Shown in pieces: positions 6,172 to 13,361 of a stretch of 13,690 bases of DNA. The notes below the pieces were generated by a model. It was not told the DNA's origin. It did not search any database and saw only the letters and a program-made list of their open reading frames with translations. The number at the start of each line of letters is the position of its first letter. Position 1 is the first letter of the stretch. The translations under genes were made by a program, and so were the position numbers. This DNA comes from Propionibacteriales bacterium. Its GTDB lineage: Bacteria; Actinomycetota; Actinomycetes; Propionibacteriales; Propionibacteriaceae. Where the stretch lies: the NCBI GenBank assembly GCA_030453285.1, contig JAKDKP010000008.1:1-13690 (forward strand), read 5' to 3'.

Positions 6172-8066
6172 CGGGTGAACACCTCCGCTCCGGCAAGATC
6201 GGGCAACGGATTCTCCGCAACGGGCCGACGATGGGCGATCAGGCAGATACGCCCCCAGCCGATGGTGGTCCGTTCCACGACGGGGAATCCGGACCGTACG
6301 ACCAGGGATTCCAGGTCGGCGTCGGTGCGCAGCCCGGTCCCGTGTGTGGTGAGGGCCAGCAGATCGGCCTCGGCGTTCTCGACCGCCCGGTCGCCGACGA
6401 CCCGCTCGAGCAGGACCAGGTGCGCCGCGCTGGTCCGCTGCAGCAGCTCAAGCGCCCGCTCGTCTGCCAGCTCGGTCAGCGCGTCGGACAACACCAGCAC
6501 GTCGACGTGGTCGGTCAAGGAACCGCCCGCCGCCTGCTCGAGGGACGTTCCCTTGACCTGGATGGCCTCGCGGCGGCTGGTGCTGCCGCAGAGAGCATCC
6601 AGATCGGCGGTCGCCCAATCCACCACCGCGGGCGGGACGAGAACCGTGACCTTCGACACCCGACGGGCCAGCGCATTGGCCAGCGACGTCGTGCCCAGTC
6701 CGGTCACCGCGATTGACCGGGCTTCGGCCACGACGGGCAAGGCGGCGAGATTGGTGGCGAACCAGCCCGTCTCCTCGGCGGCCCGGCGCTGCAGCGCGAC
6801 CTCGATCTCAGCGCGTCGAGCACGCAGGGTGGCGTACGAATCGCCGTGCACGCGGGCGAATCCGTCTGCTCCGCGCAGGGTGTCGACCAGACCGACGAGT
6901 CCCAATTCGGCGAGCGCCGCCGGACGATTCAGGTCAAGGTGGTCAGCCAGATGATCATCATCCAACGCCTCGCCCAACGTGGTCGGGCGATGGCCGGCAT
7001 CGGTGGCCACGGCAACACCCAGGGCAGCCAGTGCGTCCAACACCTTGGCCAGACGATCGGGGCGAACCTCGGTGGCCGCAGCCAGCTCGTCGATCCGCTC
7101 CAGCCCCCGCTCCCAGGCGGCCGGCAATCCGATGGTGACCGCGGCCCGCAGCACCAAGGGAGCCAACAACTCCGACATCTCGTGCAGTCGGACGACCGGA
7201 TGCTCGCCCGGGTCGGTGCCGGCGTCGGTGCGTCGCCAGTAGCCGACGATCTCCAGACGCTCGGGCGGGACGCCGCGCTCATCGCGCAGATGGCGACGGA
7301 TCGGTTTGAGCGACGTGGCCTCACCGGCAACGAAGGCGTACACCGAACCGGGCCACCACGGGGCCGTACGAATGGCTTCGCCGAGCAGCTGTCCCGGCAC
7401 CACCTCATCCCTGCCCGGACGACCCAGGCCCTCCCGGATCAATCCCTCCCGGATCAACCAGGTGATGTCGATGCCCGGGCGGTGCGGCAGATCGTCCTGC
7501 ACGTCGGCCGGCCTCGCCACCTCGACGAACACCTGGGCCCTGGTCCCGGACGGGGCCTCGGTGATCCAGCGCCCGATCGCGGGCAGGGCGGTTTCGTCCC
7601 CGGCCACCAGATGCCAGTCAACGCCCTCGGGGAACCCGACGCACTCCTTGGGTCCGGCGAACCAGATCTTCTCCCCAACCACGCACCGTTCGGCCCAGCC
7701 ACTGGCCAGGCCCGCACCATGTCGTACGAAGTCCAAGGCCATCTCGCCGGTGGTCGGATCGAACGAGCGCACCGTGTAGTTCCTGGTCGCCGCAATCTGC
7801 TCGGGTTCCCACCTCAGCCGCCCGTCGGCCTGACCGGGCAGGGGCGGCGGTGTGCCGTCGGCGGCGGGAAACAGCAGCTTCACATGATCATCGAATCCCA
7901 CGCTGACCACCGGCGGCTGGGGATGCCCCTGCCGTACGAAGGCACCCATCTCGGGGCCGGCCACCACCACGCGTCGCATCCCGGGTGTGACATCACTCAC
8001 CCGTACCACCTCAACCTCGCGGAGGGTGATGGGATGAGACTCGAAATTCCGGATCGTGCGCGGCAT
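6168..8066 (-). CDS. Siderophore-interacting ferric reductase (SIP) fused to a degenerate O-methyltransferase-like domain
   Basis: The 632-residue protein has two parts. Residues about 11-279 are a SIP/ViuB-like flavin reductase: RNYTVRSFD (96-104) is the flavin-binding motif, GDETALPAI (156-164) starts the NAD(P)H-side region and GYWR (275-278) is the usual C-terminal end. Such enzymes reduce ferric siderophores in the cytosol to free iron. Residues about 297-370 then look like the winged-helix dimerisation domain of plant-type O-methyltransferases (IDELAAATEVRPDRLAKVLD), followed by a Rossmann-like region (430-613). There the SAM-binding motif is reduced to VTGLGTTSL, and the catalytic HDW is replaced in SDALTELADE, so methyl transfer is doubtful. 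I chose the ATG at 8066, with GGAGA five bases upstream, over the ATG at 8090, which has none. It is first in the minus-strand operon, just after the iron box. Confidence 0.9.
   Translation of the reverse strand: MPRTIRNFESHPITLREVEVVRVSDVTPGMRRVVVAGPEMGAFVRQGHPQPPVVSVGFDDHVKLLFPAADGTPPPLPGQADGRLRWEPEQIAATRNYTVRSFDPTTGEMALDFVRHGAGLASGWAERCVVGEKIWFAGPKECVGFPEGVDWHLVAGDETALPAIGRWITEAPSGTRAQVFVEVARPADVQDDLPHRPGIDITWLIREGLIREGLGRPGRDEVVPGQLLGEAIRTAPWWPGSVYAFVAGEATSLKPIRRHLRDERGVPPERLEIVGYWRRTDAGTDPGEHPVVRLHEMSELLAPLVLRAAVTIGLPAAWERGLERIDELAAATEVRPDRLAKVLDALAALGVAVATDAGHRPTTLGEALDDDHLADHLDLNRPAALAELGLVGLVDTLRGADGFARVHGDSYATLRARRAEIEVALQRRAAEETGWFATNLAALPVVAEARSIAVTGLGTTSLANALARRVSKVTVLVPPAVVDWATADLDALCGSTSRREAIQVKGTSLEQAAGGSLTDHVDVLVLSDALTELADERALELLQRTSAAHLVLLERVVGDRAVENAEADLLALTTHGTGLRTDADLESLVVRSGFPVVERTTIGWGRICLIAHRRPVAENPLPDLAGAEVFTR
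7429..7458 (-). repeat. 15-bp in-frame tandem duplication inside the SIP domain
   Basis: Two nearly identical 15-bp units (7429-7443 and 7444-7458, differing in the last base) encode LIREGLIREGLG at residues 204-215 of the SIP protein. It looks like a recent five-codon slippage duplication in a loop of the NAD(P)H-side domain. It keeps the frame and may vary between strains. Confidence 0.75.
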
Positions 8067-8106
8067 GCTGGTCTCCGTGGGCGCTGACATCGCTCTGACG
8101 CAAGCG

Positions 8107-8136
8107 ACAATAGACCCGTTAGGTTAGGCTCGCCAA
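8107..8136 (-). promoter_or_regulatory. Candidate promoter of the siderophore-uptake operon
   Basis: On the minus strand TTGGCG (8136-8131) and TATTGT (8112-8107) are spaced by 18 bp and each match four of six bases of the sigma-70-type consensus. Transcription would begin near 8100, giving a leader of about 34 nt to the ATG at 8066, which carries the GGAGA ribosome binding site. The iron box sits between and over these elements, so repressor binding would block polymerase. Confidence 0.5.
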
Positions 8137-8137
8137 A
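8119..8137. promoter_or_regulatory. DtxR/IdeR-type iron box in the divergent promoter region
   Basis: The 19-bp sequence TTAGGTTAGGCTCGCCAAA matches the well-known palindromic consensus TTAGGTTAGGCTAACCTAA at 16 of 19 positions; the mismatches are at positions 13, 14 and 17. It lies between the divergent SIP-fusion and ABC genes, both iron-transport-like. The expected action is repression by Fe(II)-loaded DtxR/IdeR when iron is plentiful and release when it is scarce. It is the only such box I found in the window. One half-site is perfect and the other is eroded. Confidence 0.88.
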
Positions 8138-8149
8138 CTGACCGTTCCT

Positions 8150-8172
8150 TGGACGCCTCCGCCCGGCGTCCA
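8150..8172 (+). promoter_or_regulatory. Leader hairpin upstream of the exporter-fold ABC operon
   Basis: A perfect inverted repeat with 8-bp arms (TGGACGCC at 8150-8157, GGCGTCCA at 8165-8172) and a 7-nt loop lies between the iron box and the first ABC gene. In RNA it would form a stable GC-rich stem ending 11 nt before the GGAGAG ribosome binding site. No T-run follows, so a simple terminator is unlikely. It could be a second operator, a stability element or a translational control structure. Confidence 0.5.
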
Positions 8173-8198
8173 CGATGCCCATCGGAGAGTTGCCCGGC

Positions 8199-9926
8199 AT
8201 GAGCCTGCTGCCCGCCCGACCGTGGTTCTTCCCCAAGGCCGAACCCCCCACGGTGAACTCCGTGCGGGTCGATGACACCACGACCCCACGCCGACTGACC
8301 ATCGCCACGATCACCGCGGCGCCCAAGCAACTGGCTCCGGCCGCCCTGCTGACCTCCTCCCACCAGATCGGCGAAGGCCTGGTCCCGGTCGTGGTCGGAC
8401 GGGCCGTCGATGAGGCGGTCGGCCCCGGCAATCCGATCGCCCTGCTGAGCTGGATCGGCGTCCTGGCCCTGGTGTTCTGCTGGTTGTCCTTCTCATACCG
8501 GTTCGGATCCCGGATCGGCTTCCTGGGGATGAACTCGGTGCAGCACGACATACGCATGCTGGTCACCGACAAGCTGCTCTCCCCTGCGGGACTCGGTGGC
8601 CCGGGCATGCGGATCGGCAACCGATTGTCGGTCGCCACCTCCGACACCACCATGCTGGCCACCTCGATGGGGCTGGGCATCTATGGGCCCGCAGCAGTCG
8701 CCGGGGTGCTGGTCTGCGCCGTCGTCCTGCTCACCATCTCCTGGCCGCTGGCCATCGCGGTGATCGTCGGTGCTGCCGGAATCCTCTTCCTCGGCGATGT
8801 GCTCGGCGGGGCACTGCGCCGACGCGTCGGCACCCAGCAGGCCGCGATCGCCGATGCCGCCGGCACCGCGACCGATCTCGTGCACGGACTACGGGTGATC
8901 AAGGGACTCGGCGCTCAGGAGACCGCTGCCACCCGCTACGCCGGCGTCTCGGCCAATGCCCTCACTGCCGCCGTGCGCGCGGCCCGCTCCCAGGCGCGCT
9001 CGCTCGCAGTGCTGCAGATCCTCTCGGGCGTGTTCGTGGTCGCCATTGGTGTCACGGCCGGATGGATGGCCCTGGAAGGCATGATCACCGTCGGTGGGTT
9101 GATCACCGTGGTGATGCTGACCCAGTGGGTGATGGAACCGATCGGCAGCATGGCGCACATCGTCAACTTCTTCTGGAACCCCGGAATCGCTGCCGCCACA
9201 CGGATCCTCGACGTCCTGCGCGCCGGCCCCGCGGTCACCGAACGACCCAACGCCGTTGAGCTGGCCCGCACCGTCGGCGGCCGCGGCCTCCACCTGTTCG
9301 CGTCCGGGGTCGACGTACGGGCAGCACCGGGCGAACACCTCGTGCTGGGCTGCGATCCGGCGGCCCGCTCCCACTGGGCCGGTCTGCTGGCGCGGACCAC
9401 CGAGTCGACCGACAGCACGGTGACCGTCACCGACGACGGCGCCAGCAGCCGCGAGGTCGACCTCGCCGAGGTGACTCTCGCCTCGGCACGTCGCGCCGTC
9501 CTGGTGGTACCGCACGAGGCACCACTGTTCGAGGGCAGCGTGCTCGACAACGTCACCCTCGGCGGCGATCGGCCACCAGAACCCGTCCTCCACGCCGCCG
9601 CCTGCGACCAGGTGGCCGAGATGCTTCCCGACGGCCTGGACACCGACGTCGGTGACCAGGGCAGTCACCTCTCGGGAGGACAGCGGCAACGCGTCGGCCT
9701 CGCCCGTGCGCTGTACGCCGACCCCGACATCCTCGTCCTGCTGGATCCCACCTCGGCGGTCGACTCGGTCACCGAGGATGCAGTTGCCCGCGAGACGCTT
9801 GCGCTGCGCCGGGGGCGGACCACCATCGTGCTCACCGACTCCCCCGCCTGGGCCCAGCACGCTGATCGGACCGATCACGTGCCCGTACTCACCTCAAGCA
9901 CACCGACCGAGAGGGAGGGTCGATGA
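8199..9926 (+). CDS. Exporter-fold ABC half-transporter with degenerate ATP-binding motifs, subunit 1
   Basis: The 575-residue protein has an N-terminal membrane region (about 45-330) of the type I exporter fold and a C-terminal ATPase domain. That domain has lost almost every nucleotide motif. The Walker A position reads GCDPAARSH (384-392) with no GKS/T. The Walker B region is ILVLLDPTS (511-519), with Leu for Asp and Asp for the catalytic Glu. The Q-loop Gln is His (439) and the H-loop His is Asp (547). The signature LSGGQRQR (491-498) is perfect. The protein should therefore give its signature to the ATP site of its partner. GGAGAG at 8184-8189 favours the ATG at 8199 over one at 8175. 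The stop overlaps the next gene as ATGA. The link to siderophores is inferred from the iron box and the neighbouring SIP gene. Confidence 0.9.
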   Translation: MSLLPARPWFFPKAEPPTVNSVRVDDTTTPRRLTIATITAAPKQLAPAALLTSSHQIGEGLVPVVVGRAVDEAVGPGNPIALLSWIGVLALVFCWLSFSYRFGSRIGFLGMNSVQHDIRMLVTDKLLSPAGLGGPGMRIGNRLSVATSDTTMLATSMGLGIYGPAAVAGVLVCAVVLLTISWPLAIAVIVGAAGILFLGDVLGGALRRRVGTQQAAIADAAGTATDLVHGLRVIKGLGAQETAATRYAGVSANALTAAVRAARSQARSLAVLQILSGVFVVAIGVTAGWMALEGMITVGGLITVVMLTQWVMEPIGSMAHIVNFFWNPGIAAATRILDVLRAGPAVTERPNAVELARTVGGRGLHLFASGVDVRAAPGEHLVLGCDPAARSHWAGLLARTTESTDSTVTVTDDGASSREVDLAEVTLASARRAVLVVPHEAPLFEGSVLDNVTLGGDRPPEPVLHAAACDQVAEMLPDGLDTDVGDQGSHLSGGQRQRVGLARALYADPDILVLLDPTSAVDSVTEDAVARETLALRRGRTTIVLTDSPAWAQHADRTDHVPVLTSSTPTEREGR

Positions 9927-11701
9927 CCACCTTCGGAATCGCCACCTCGCGCCAGGTGCGGCACACCTTGGGAGAGGTTTTCGAGGGCCGTCGACTCGGT
10001 CTCGTCGGCGCCGCTGTCGTGCTCGCCGCGGCCGCAACGGCCGGCCTGGTGATGCCCAACGTGATGGGCCGGATCGTCGACCTCGTCGGGGCGCGAGGGC
10101 GTGCCGTGGTCACCGACGGGCTGGGTGAGCTGATCATGCTCGGACTGATCATGGTGGCCGGCGTCGTCGTGGCCGCCGTCCTCACCGCCCTGGGCACCAT
10201 CTGGGCGGTGACGGTGGTCGAGGGTGCCGTCGCCGGGCTGCGCGAACGACTCGTGGCCCACCTCGTACGGCTGCCCAATGCCGTGGTCGAGGACGCCGGG
10301 TCGGGAGATTCGATCTCACGTGCCACTGATGACGTGGCGGAGGTCTCGACAGCGGTGAACCAGGTGCTGCCGGCAGTATCGGGGGCGTTGTTCACCATCG
10401 TGCTGACCTTCGTCGGGCTCAGCGTGATCGATTGGCGTTTCGCCGTGGCGCTGGCCCTGGTCATCCCGATCCAGTTGCTGGCCGTACGGCTCTACCTCAA
10501 GCGCGCGCCGGCCCAGTACGCCGCCGAACGGGCCGCGATGGCCGACCGAGCCCAGGCGGTGCTCGGTTCCCTGCGCGGCATCGATGCGGTCCGTGCGCAC
10601 CAGTTGGAGACCCGACGGCGGAACCTGATCGCGGGCCACTCCTGGCGAGTCGTGCACTGGGCCATGCATCAGCGGGTCACCAACAACCTGTTCTGGGGTC
10701 GGCTCAACCTTGCCGAGTTCTGCGGGATGACGCTGCTGCTGCTGACCGGCTTCTGGCTGGTCGGCACCGGCCAGGCCACCACCGGCACGACCACCGCGGC
10801 GGTGCTGCTGTTCCATCGCCTCTTCGGACCGATCGGACAGTTGCTGATGGTGGTCGACACCTGGCAGTCCGCGGCCGCCTCGCTGCGACGCATCGTCGGT
10901 GTGCTGTCGGTGCCGACCACGGCCGGCGACCAGGCGATCCCGGCACAGGTGGGGGCCGGCGCATTGCTGGTCGAGGACGTGCGGTTCGCGTACGGGCCGG
11001 GGCAACGGCCCACCCTGGACGGACTCGGACTGGCGATCGCGTCGGGGTGTTCGTTGGCCGTGGTGGGCGCCTCCGGTGCGGGAAAGTCGACCCTGGCCGC
11101 GATCATTGCCGGCCTGCGGCCTCCCGACGACGGGCGGGTGCTCGTCGACGGGATCGACCTGCGCACCCTGGACGGCCCGGCGCGCTCCCGGATCGTCGGA
11201 TTGGTCACCCAGGAGTCACACGTGTTCGCCGCGACCGTACGGGACAACCTCACCCTGGCTGCTGCGGTTGACGACGACACCCTGTGGCGCGCCCTGTCCC
11301 GGGTGGGGGCCAAGGAGTGGATCGAGGCCCTGCCCGACGGATTGGACGAGATGCTCGGCGCGCACGGTGTCACCCCGAGCGGGCCCCAGGCGCAACAGTT
11401 GGCCCTGGCCCGACTCGATCTGCTCGATCCGCCGGTGGTGATCCTGGACGAGGCGACTGCCGAGGCGGGCAGCGTGAATGCCGCCCGATTGGACGCCGCG
11501 GCCCGTACGGTCACCTCTGGCCGCACGACGATCATGATCGCGCACCGACTCGACCAGGCTCGTACGGCCGACGCGATCGCCCACGTCGCCGACGGGCGGA
11601 TCACCGAACTCGGCAGCCACGACGAACTGGTGGCCGCCGGCGGCCGCTATGCGGCCCTGTGGTCGGCCTGGTCGCGGGGCCGCCGACAGCCCGACGAGTG
11701 A
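9923..11701 (+). CDS. Exporter-fold ABC half-transporter, catalytic subunit 2
   Basis: The 592-residue partner has a type I exporter membrane region (about 25-325) and an ATPase domain with intact Walker A GASGAGKST (382-390), Q430, Walker B VVILDE (505-510) and H541. Its signature is degenerate (PSGPQAQQ, 485-492), and the D-loop reads AEAG where SALD is usual. These defects are the mirror image of those in subunit 1, so the pair should have one working site formed by this Walker A and the LSGGQ of the other protein. A strong GGGAGGG (9913-9919) precedes the overlapping ATG. It may export a siderophore or import one as mycobacterial IrtAB does; sequence alone cannot tell. It converges on the Trm112-like gene with only 9 bp between stops and no room for a standard terminator. 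Confidence 0.92.
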   Translation: MTTFGIATSRQVRHTLGEVFEGRRLGLVGAAVVLAAAATAGLVMPNVMGRIVDLVGARGRAVVTDGLGELIMLGLIMVAGVVVAAVLTALGTIWAVTVVEGAVAGLRERLVAHLVRLPNAVVEDAGSGDSISRATDDVAEVSTAVNQVLPAVSGALFTIVLTFVGLSVIDWRFAVALALVIPIQLLAVRLYLKRAPAQYAAERAAMADRAQAVLGSLRGIDAVRAHQLETRRRNLIAGHSWRVVHWAMHQRVTNNLFWGRLNLAEFCGMTLLLLTGFWLVGTGQATTGTTTAAVLLFHRLFGPIGQLLMVVDTWQSAAASLRRIVGVLSVPTTAGDQAIPAQVGAGALLVEDVRFAYGPGQRPTLDGLGLAIASGCSLAVVGASGAGKSTLAAIIAGLRPPDDGRVLVDGIDLRTLDGPARSRIVGLVTQESHVFAATVRDNLTLAAAVDDDTLWRALSRVGAKEWIEALPDGLDEMLGAHGVTPSGPQAQQLALARLDLLDPPVVILDEATAEAGSVNAARLDAAARTVTSGRTTIMIAHRLDQARTADAIAHVADGRITELGSHDELVAAGGRYAALWSAWSRGRRQPDE

Positions 11702-11710
11702 GGCGGCAGG

Positions 11711-11902
11711 TCAGCTCTGGGGGCGGGTCGGGCGTGCCTCGTCGATGAGCAGCACCGGCACCTGGTCGCGAACCGGGTACGCCAGCGCACAGTCGGCGGC
11801 GGTGCAGACCAACTCGCCCGCTTCATGATCAACAGCCAGGGACGAGTGGCACTGTGGGCAGGCAAGAATCTGGAGCAGTTCGGGATCGAGTTCGACAGCC
11901 AT
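11711..11902 (-). CDS. Trm112-like small zinc-binding protein
   Basis: The 63-residue protein belongs to the Trm112p/UPF0434 family. Four cysteines are placed for one zinc ion (C15, C18 in CPQC; C33 and C38), followed by the conserved AYPVRDQVPVLLIDEA at 41-56. In eukaryotes Trm112 activates several methyltransferases; in bacteria the role is unclear. The last cysteine pair is spaced CxxxxC where many family members have CxxC. AGAGGA lies six bases before the ATG at 11902. The gene begins 9 bp after the manB stop, so both are probably co-transcribed. In other actinobacteria the TobH gene would be expected next, but here the iron island intervenes. Confidence 0.88.
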   Translation of the reverse strand: MAVELDPELLQILACPQCHSSLAVDHEAGELVCTAADCALAYPVRDQVPVLLIDEARPTRPQS

Positions 11903-11911
11903 GATGTCCTC

Positions 11912-13333
11912 TCAGGCCTCGGCCGCGACGATCGCGAGCACTTCGTCGCGCAATCGTTCGACGGCCTCGGTGGTGGGTGCCTCGACATTGAGTCTCAGCA
12001 GGGGCTCGGTGTTGCTCGGTCGCAGATTGATCCACCAGTCGGGTCCGGAGATGGTCAGCCCGTCGCCACGGTCCTGATCACCGCGGCTCTCGAAGGCCTC
12101 CGCAACCGCTGCCATGCAGGCTTGGGCATCGGTGACGGTGGAATTGATCTCGCCGCTGGAGGCGTAGCGGGTGAAGTCCTGCACCAGCTCGGACAAGGTG
12201 CCGCCGGAGTGACCCAGCAGGGCGATCGTGTGCAGGGCGGCCAGCATGCCGGTGTCGGCACCCCAGAACTCGCGGAAGTAGAAATGCGCCGAATGCTCCC
12301 CGCCGAAGATCGCATCGTGCTCGGCCATCGCCGCCTTCACCGAGGTGTGCCCAACCTTGGAGACGACGATCTGCCCGCCCAGTTCGGTGACGATCTCCGA
12401 CACCGCCCGCGAGGTGATCGTGTTGATCACCACGGTCGCGCCGGGTTCACGATGCAACTCCTGACTGGCGATCAGGGCGGTCAGGGTTGAGGGGTCCACC
12501 ACCGCACCGCGTTCGTCGATGATGAAGCAGCGATCGGCATCCCCGTCGAAGACCAGACCAAGATCAGCACCGTTGGCACGAACGGCCTGTTGGGCATCGA
12601 TGAGGTTCTCCGGGATCAGCGGGTTGGGTTGATGATGGGGAAAGCTGCCGTCGAGGTCGGTGTACAGGCCGATCAGTTCGGCATCGATGTCGGCGAAGAC
12701 CGCGCCCAGGGTGTGCCCGGCCATCCCGTTCCCGGCATCAGCGACGACGGTGAGCCGCCTGATGTCAGTCAGGTCCACCAGGGAATGCAGGTGCGCGGCG
12801 TACGCGGGCAGCAGATCCTGCACAGTGACGGTCCCTTCCCCGTCGCAGGCCGGGGTGGACGCGGCGACCCGCTCCTGGAGACGGGCCAGATGGTCAGGGG
12901 TGACCGGAGCGGCGCCGCTCAGGCAGAACTTCACACCGTTCCAGTCGCCGGGGTTGTGGCTGGCGGTGAACATCACCCCCGGCAGGCCGAGGCGACCAGA
13001 GGCGAACCACAGCAGGTCGGTGCTGGCCAGGCCGATGTCGATCACGTCGACCCCGCGGGAGGTGACACCGGTGATGAAGGCGGCTGCCAGGATCGGGCTG
13101 GTGACGCGCATGTCCCGCCCGATCACGAGGCGGCCAGAGCCGCTCCCGGGGTCGGCGCCGGCCAGGCCCAGCACGTCGGCCCAGGCGGCGCCGAGCAGCC
13201 GGGCACCTTCGGCGTCCCACTGGACGTCCGGCCCGGTGACCAGCCCACGGCTGTCGGTGGCCTTGAAGCTCGCAGAGTTCAGCAGCGGGGGACTCCTATC
13301 GGCCGCGGCCCACAGTCGAAGCACACCGACCAC
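11912..13333 (-). CDS. manB: Phosphomannomutase/phosphoglucomutase
   Basis: The 473-residue product is an alpha-D-phosphohexomutase that interconverts mannose-6-phosphate and mannose-1-phosphate (some also act on glucose phosphates), feeding GDP-mannose and glycolipid or glycan synthesis. Motifs, numbered from the GTG at 13333, are the phosphoserine loop TASHNPGDWNG (123-133, S125), metal loop DGDADR (263-268), sugar-binding GGEHSAH (344-350) and phosphate-binding RPSNTEP (438-444). The start is uncertain. GTG at 13333 or 13324 leaves an atypical leader and no good ribosome binding site. AGGAGT (13297-13292) sits six bases before a CTG at 13285, which would start the protein LLNSASFKATDSRG, close to the usual N-terminus. 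I give the conventional GTG as the outer limit. The familiar KAYDIRG reads KATDSRG here. Confidence 0.92.
   Translation of the reverse strand: MVGVLRLWAAADRSPPLLNSASFKATDSRGLVTGPDVQWDAEGARLLGAAWADVLGLAGADPGSGSGRLVIGRDMRVTSPILAAAFITGVTSRGVDVIDIGLASTDLLWFASGRLGLPGVMFTASHNPGDWNGVKFCLSGAAPVTPDHLARLQERVAASTPACDGEGTVTVQDLLPAYAAHLHSLVDLTDIRRLTVVADAGNGMAGHTLGAVFADIDAELIGLYTDLDGSFPHHQPNPLIPENLIDAQQAVRANGADLGLVFDGDADRCFIIDERGAVVDPSTLTALIASQELHREPGATVVINTITSRAVSEIVTELGGQIVVSKVGHTSVKAAMAEHDAIFGGEHSAHFYFREFWGADTGMLAALHTIALLGHSGGTLSELVQDFTRYASSGEINSTVTDAQACMAAVAEAFESRGDQDRGDGLTISGPDWWINLRPSNTEPLLRLNVEAPTTEAVERLRDEVLAIVAAEA
13292..13297 (-). promoter_or_regulatory. Strong ribosome binding site in front of a CTG codon of manB
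   Basis: AGGAGT on the minus strand lies inside the manB reading frame if the GTG starts are used. It is separated by six bases (CCCCCG) from CTG at 13285-13283. Its strength and spacing suggest that translation may really begin at this CTG. No ATG, GTG or TTG occurs at the right distance. Confidence 0.45.
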
Positions 13334-13361
13334 GCGGGCGGCCCGGCTCCGACGTCGTGGC

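Noticed and set aside
5275..6954. Plus-strand open frame of 559 codons
   Set aside because: It is a shadow of the first permease and the SIP-fusion gene, with low-complexity His/Gln/Arg-rich translation and no ribosome binding site of note.
8067..8090. ATG at 8090 as the SIP start
   Set aside because: It has no ribosome binding site and would lie about 10 nt from the predicted transcript start; the ATG at 8066 has GGAGA at good spacing. It remains possible.
8889..9878. Minus-strand open frame of 329 codons opposite ABC subunit 1
   Set aside because: It is antisense to a well-supported transporter gene, with a Gly/His/Asp-rich translation lacking motifs.
1942..11701. Siderophore biosynthesis genes within the island
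   Set aside because: The methyltransferase-like domain was considered as a biosynthetic remnant, but there is no NRPS, NIS synthetase or hydroxylase gene, and the domain appears inactive.
11702..11710. Bidirectional terminator between the convergent ABC and Trm112-like genes
   Set aside because: The gap is only 9 bp and no hairpin with a T-run is visible there.
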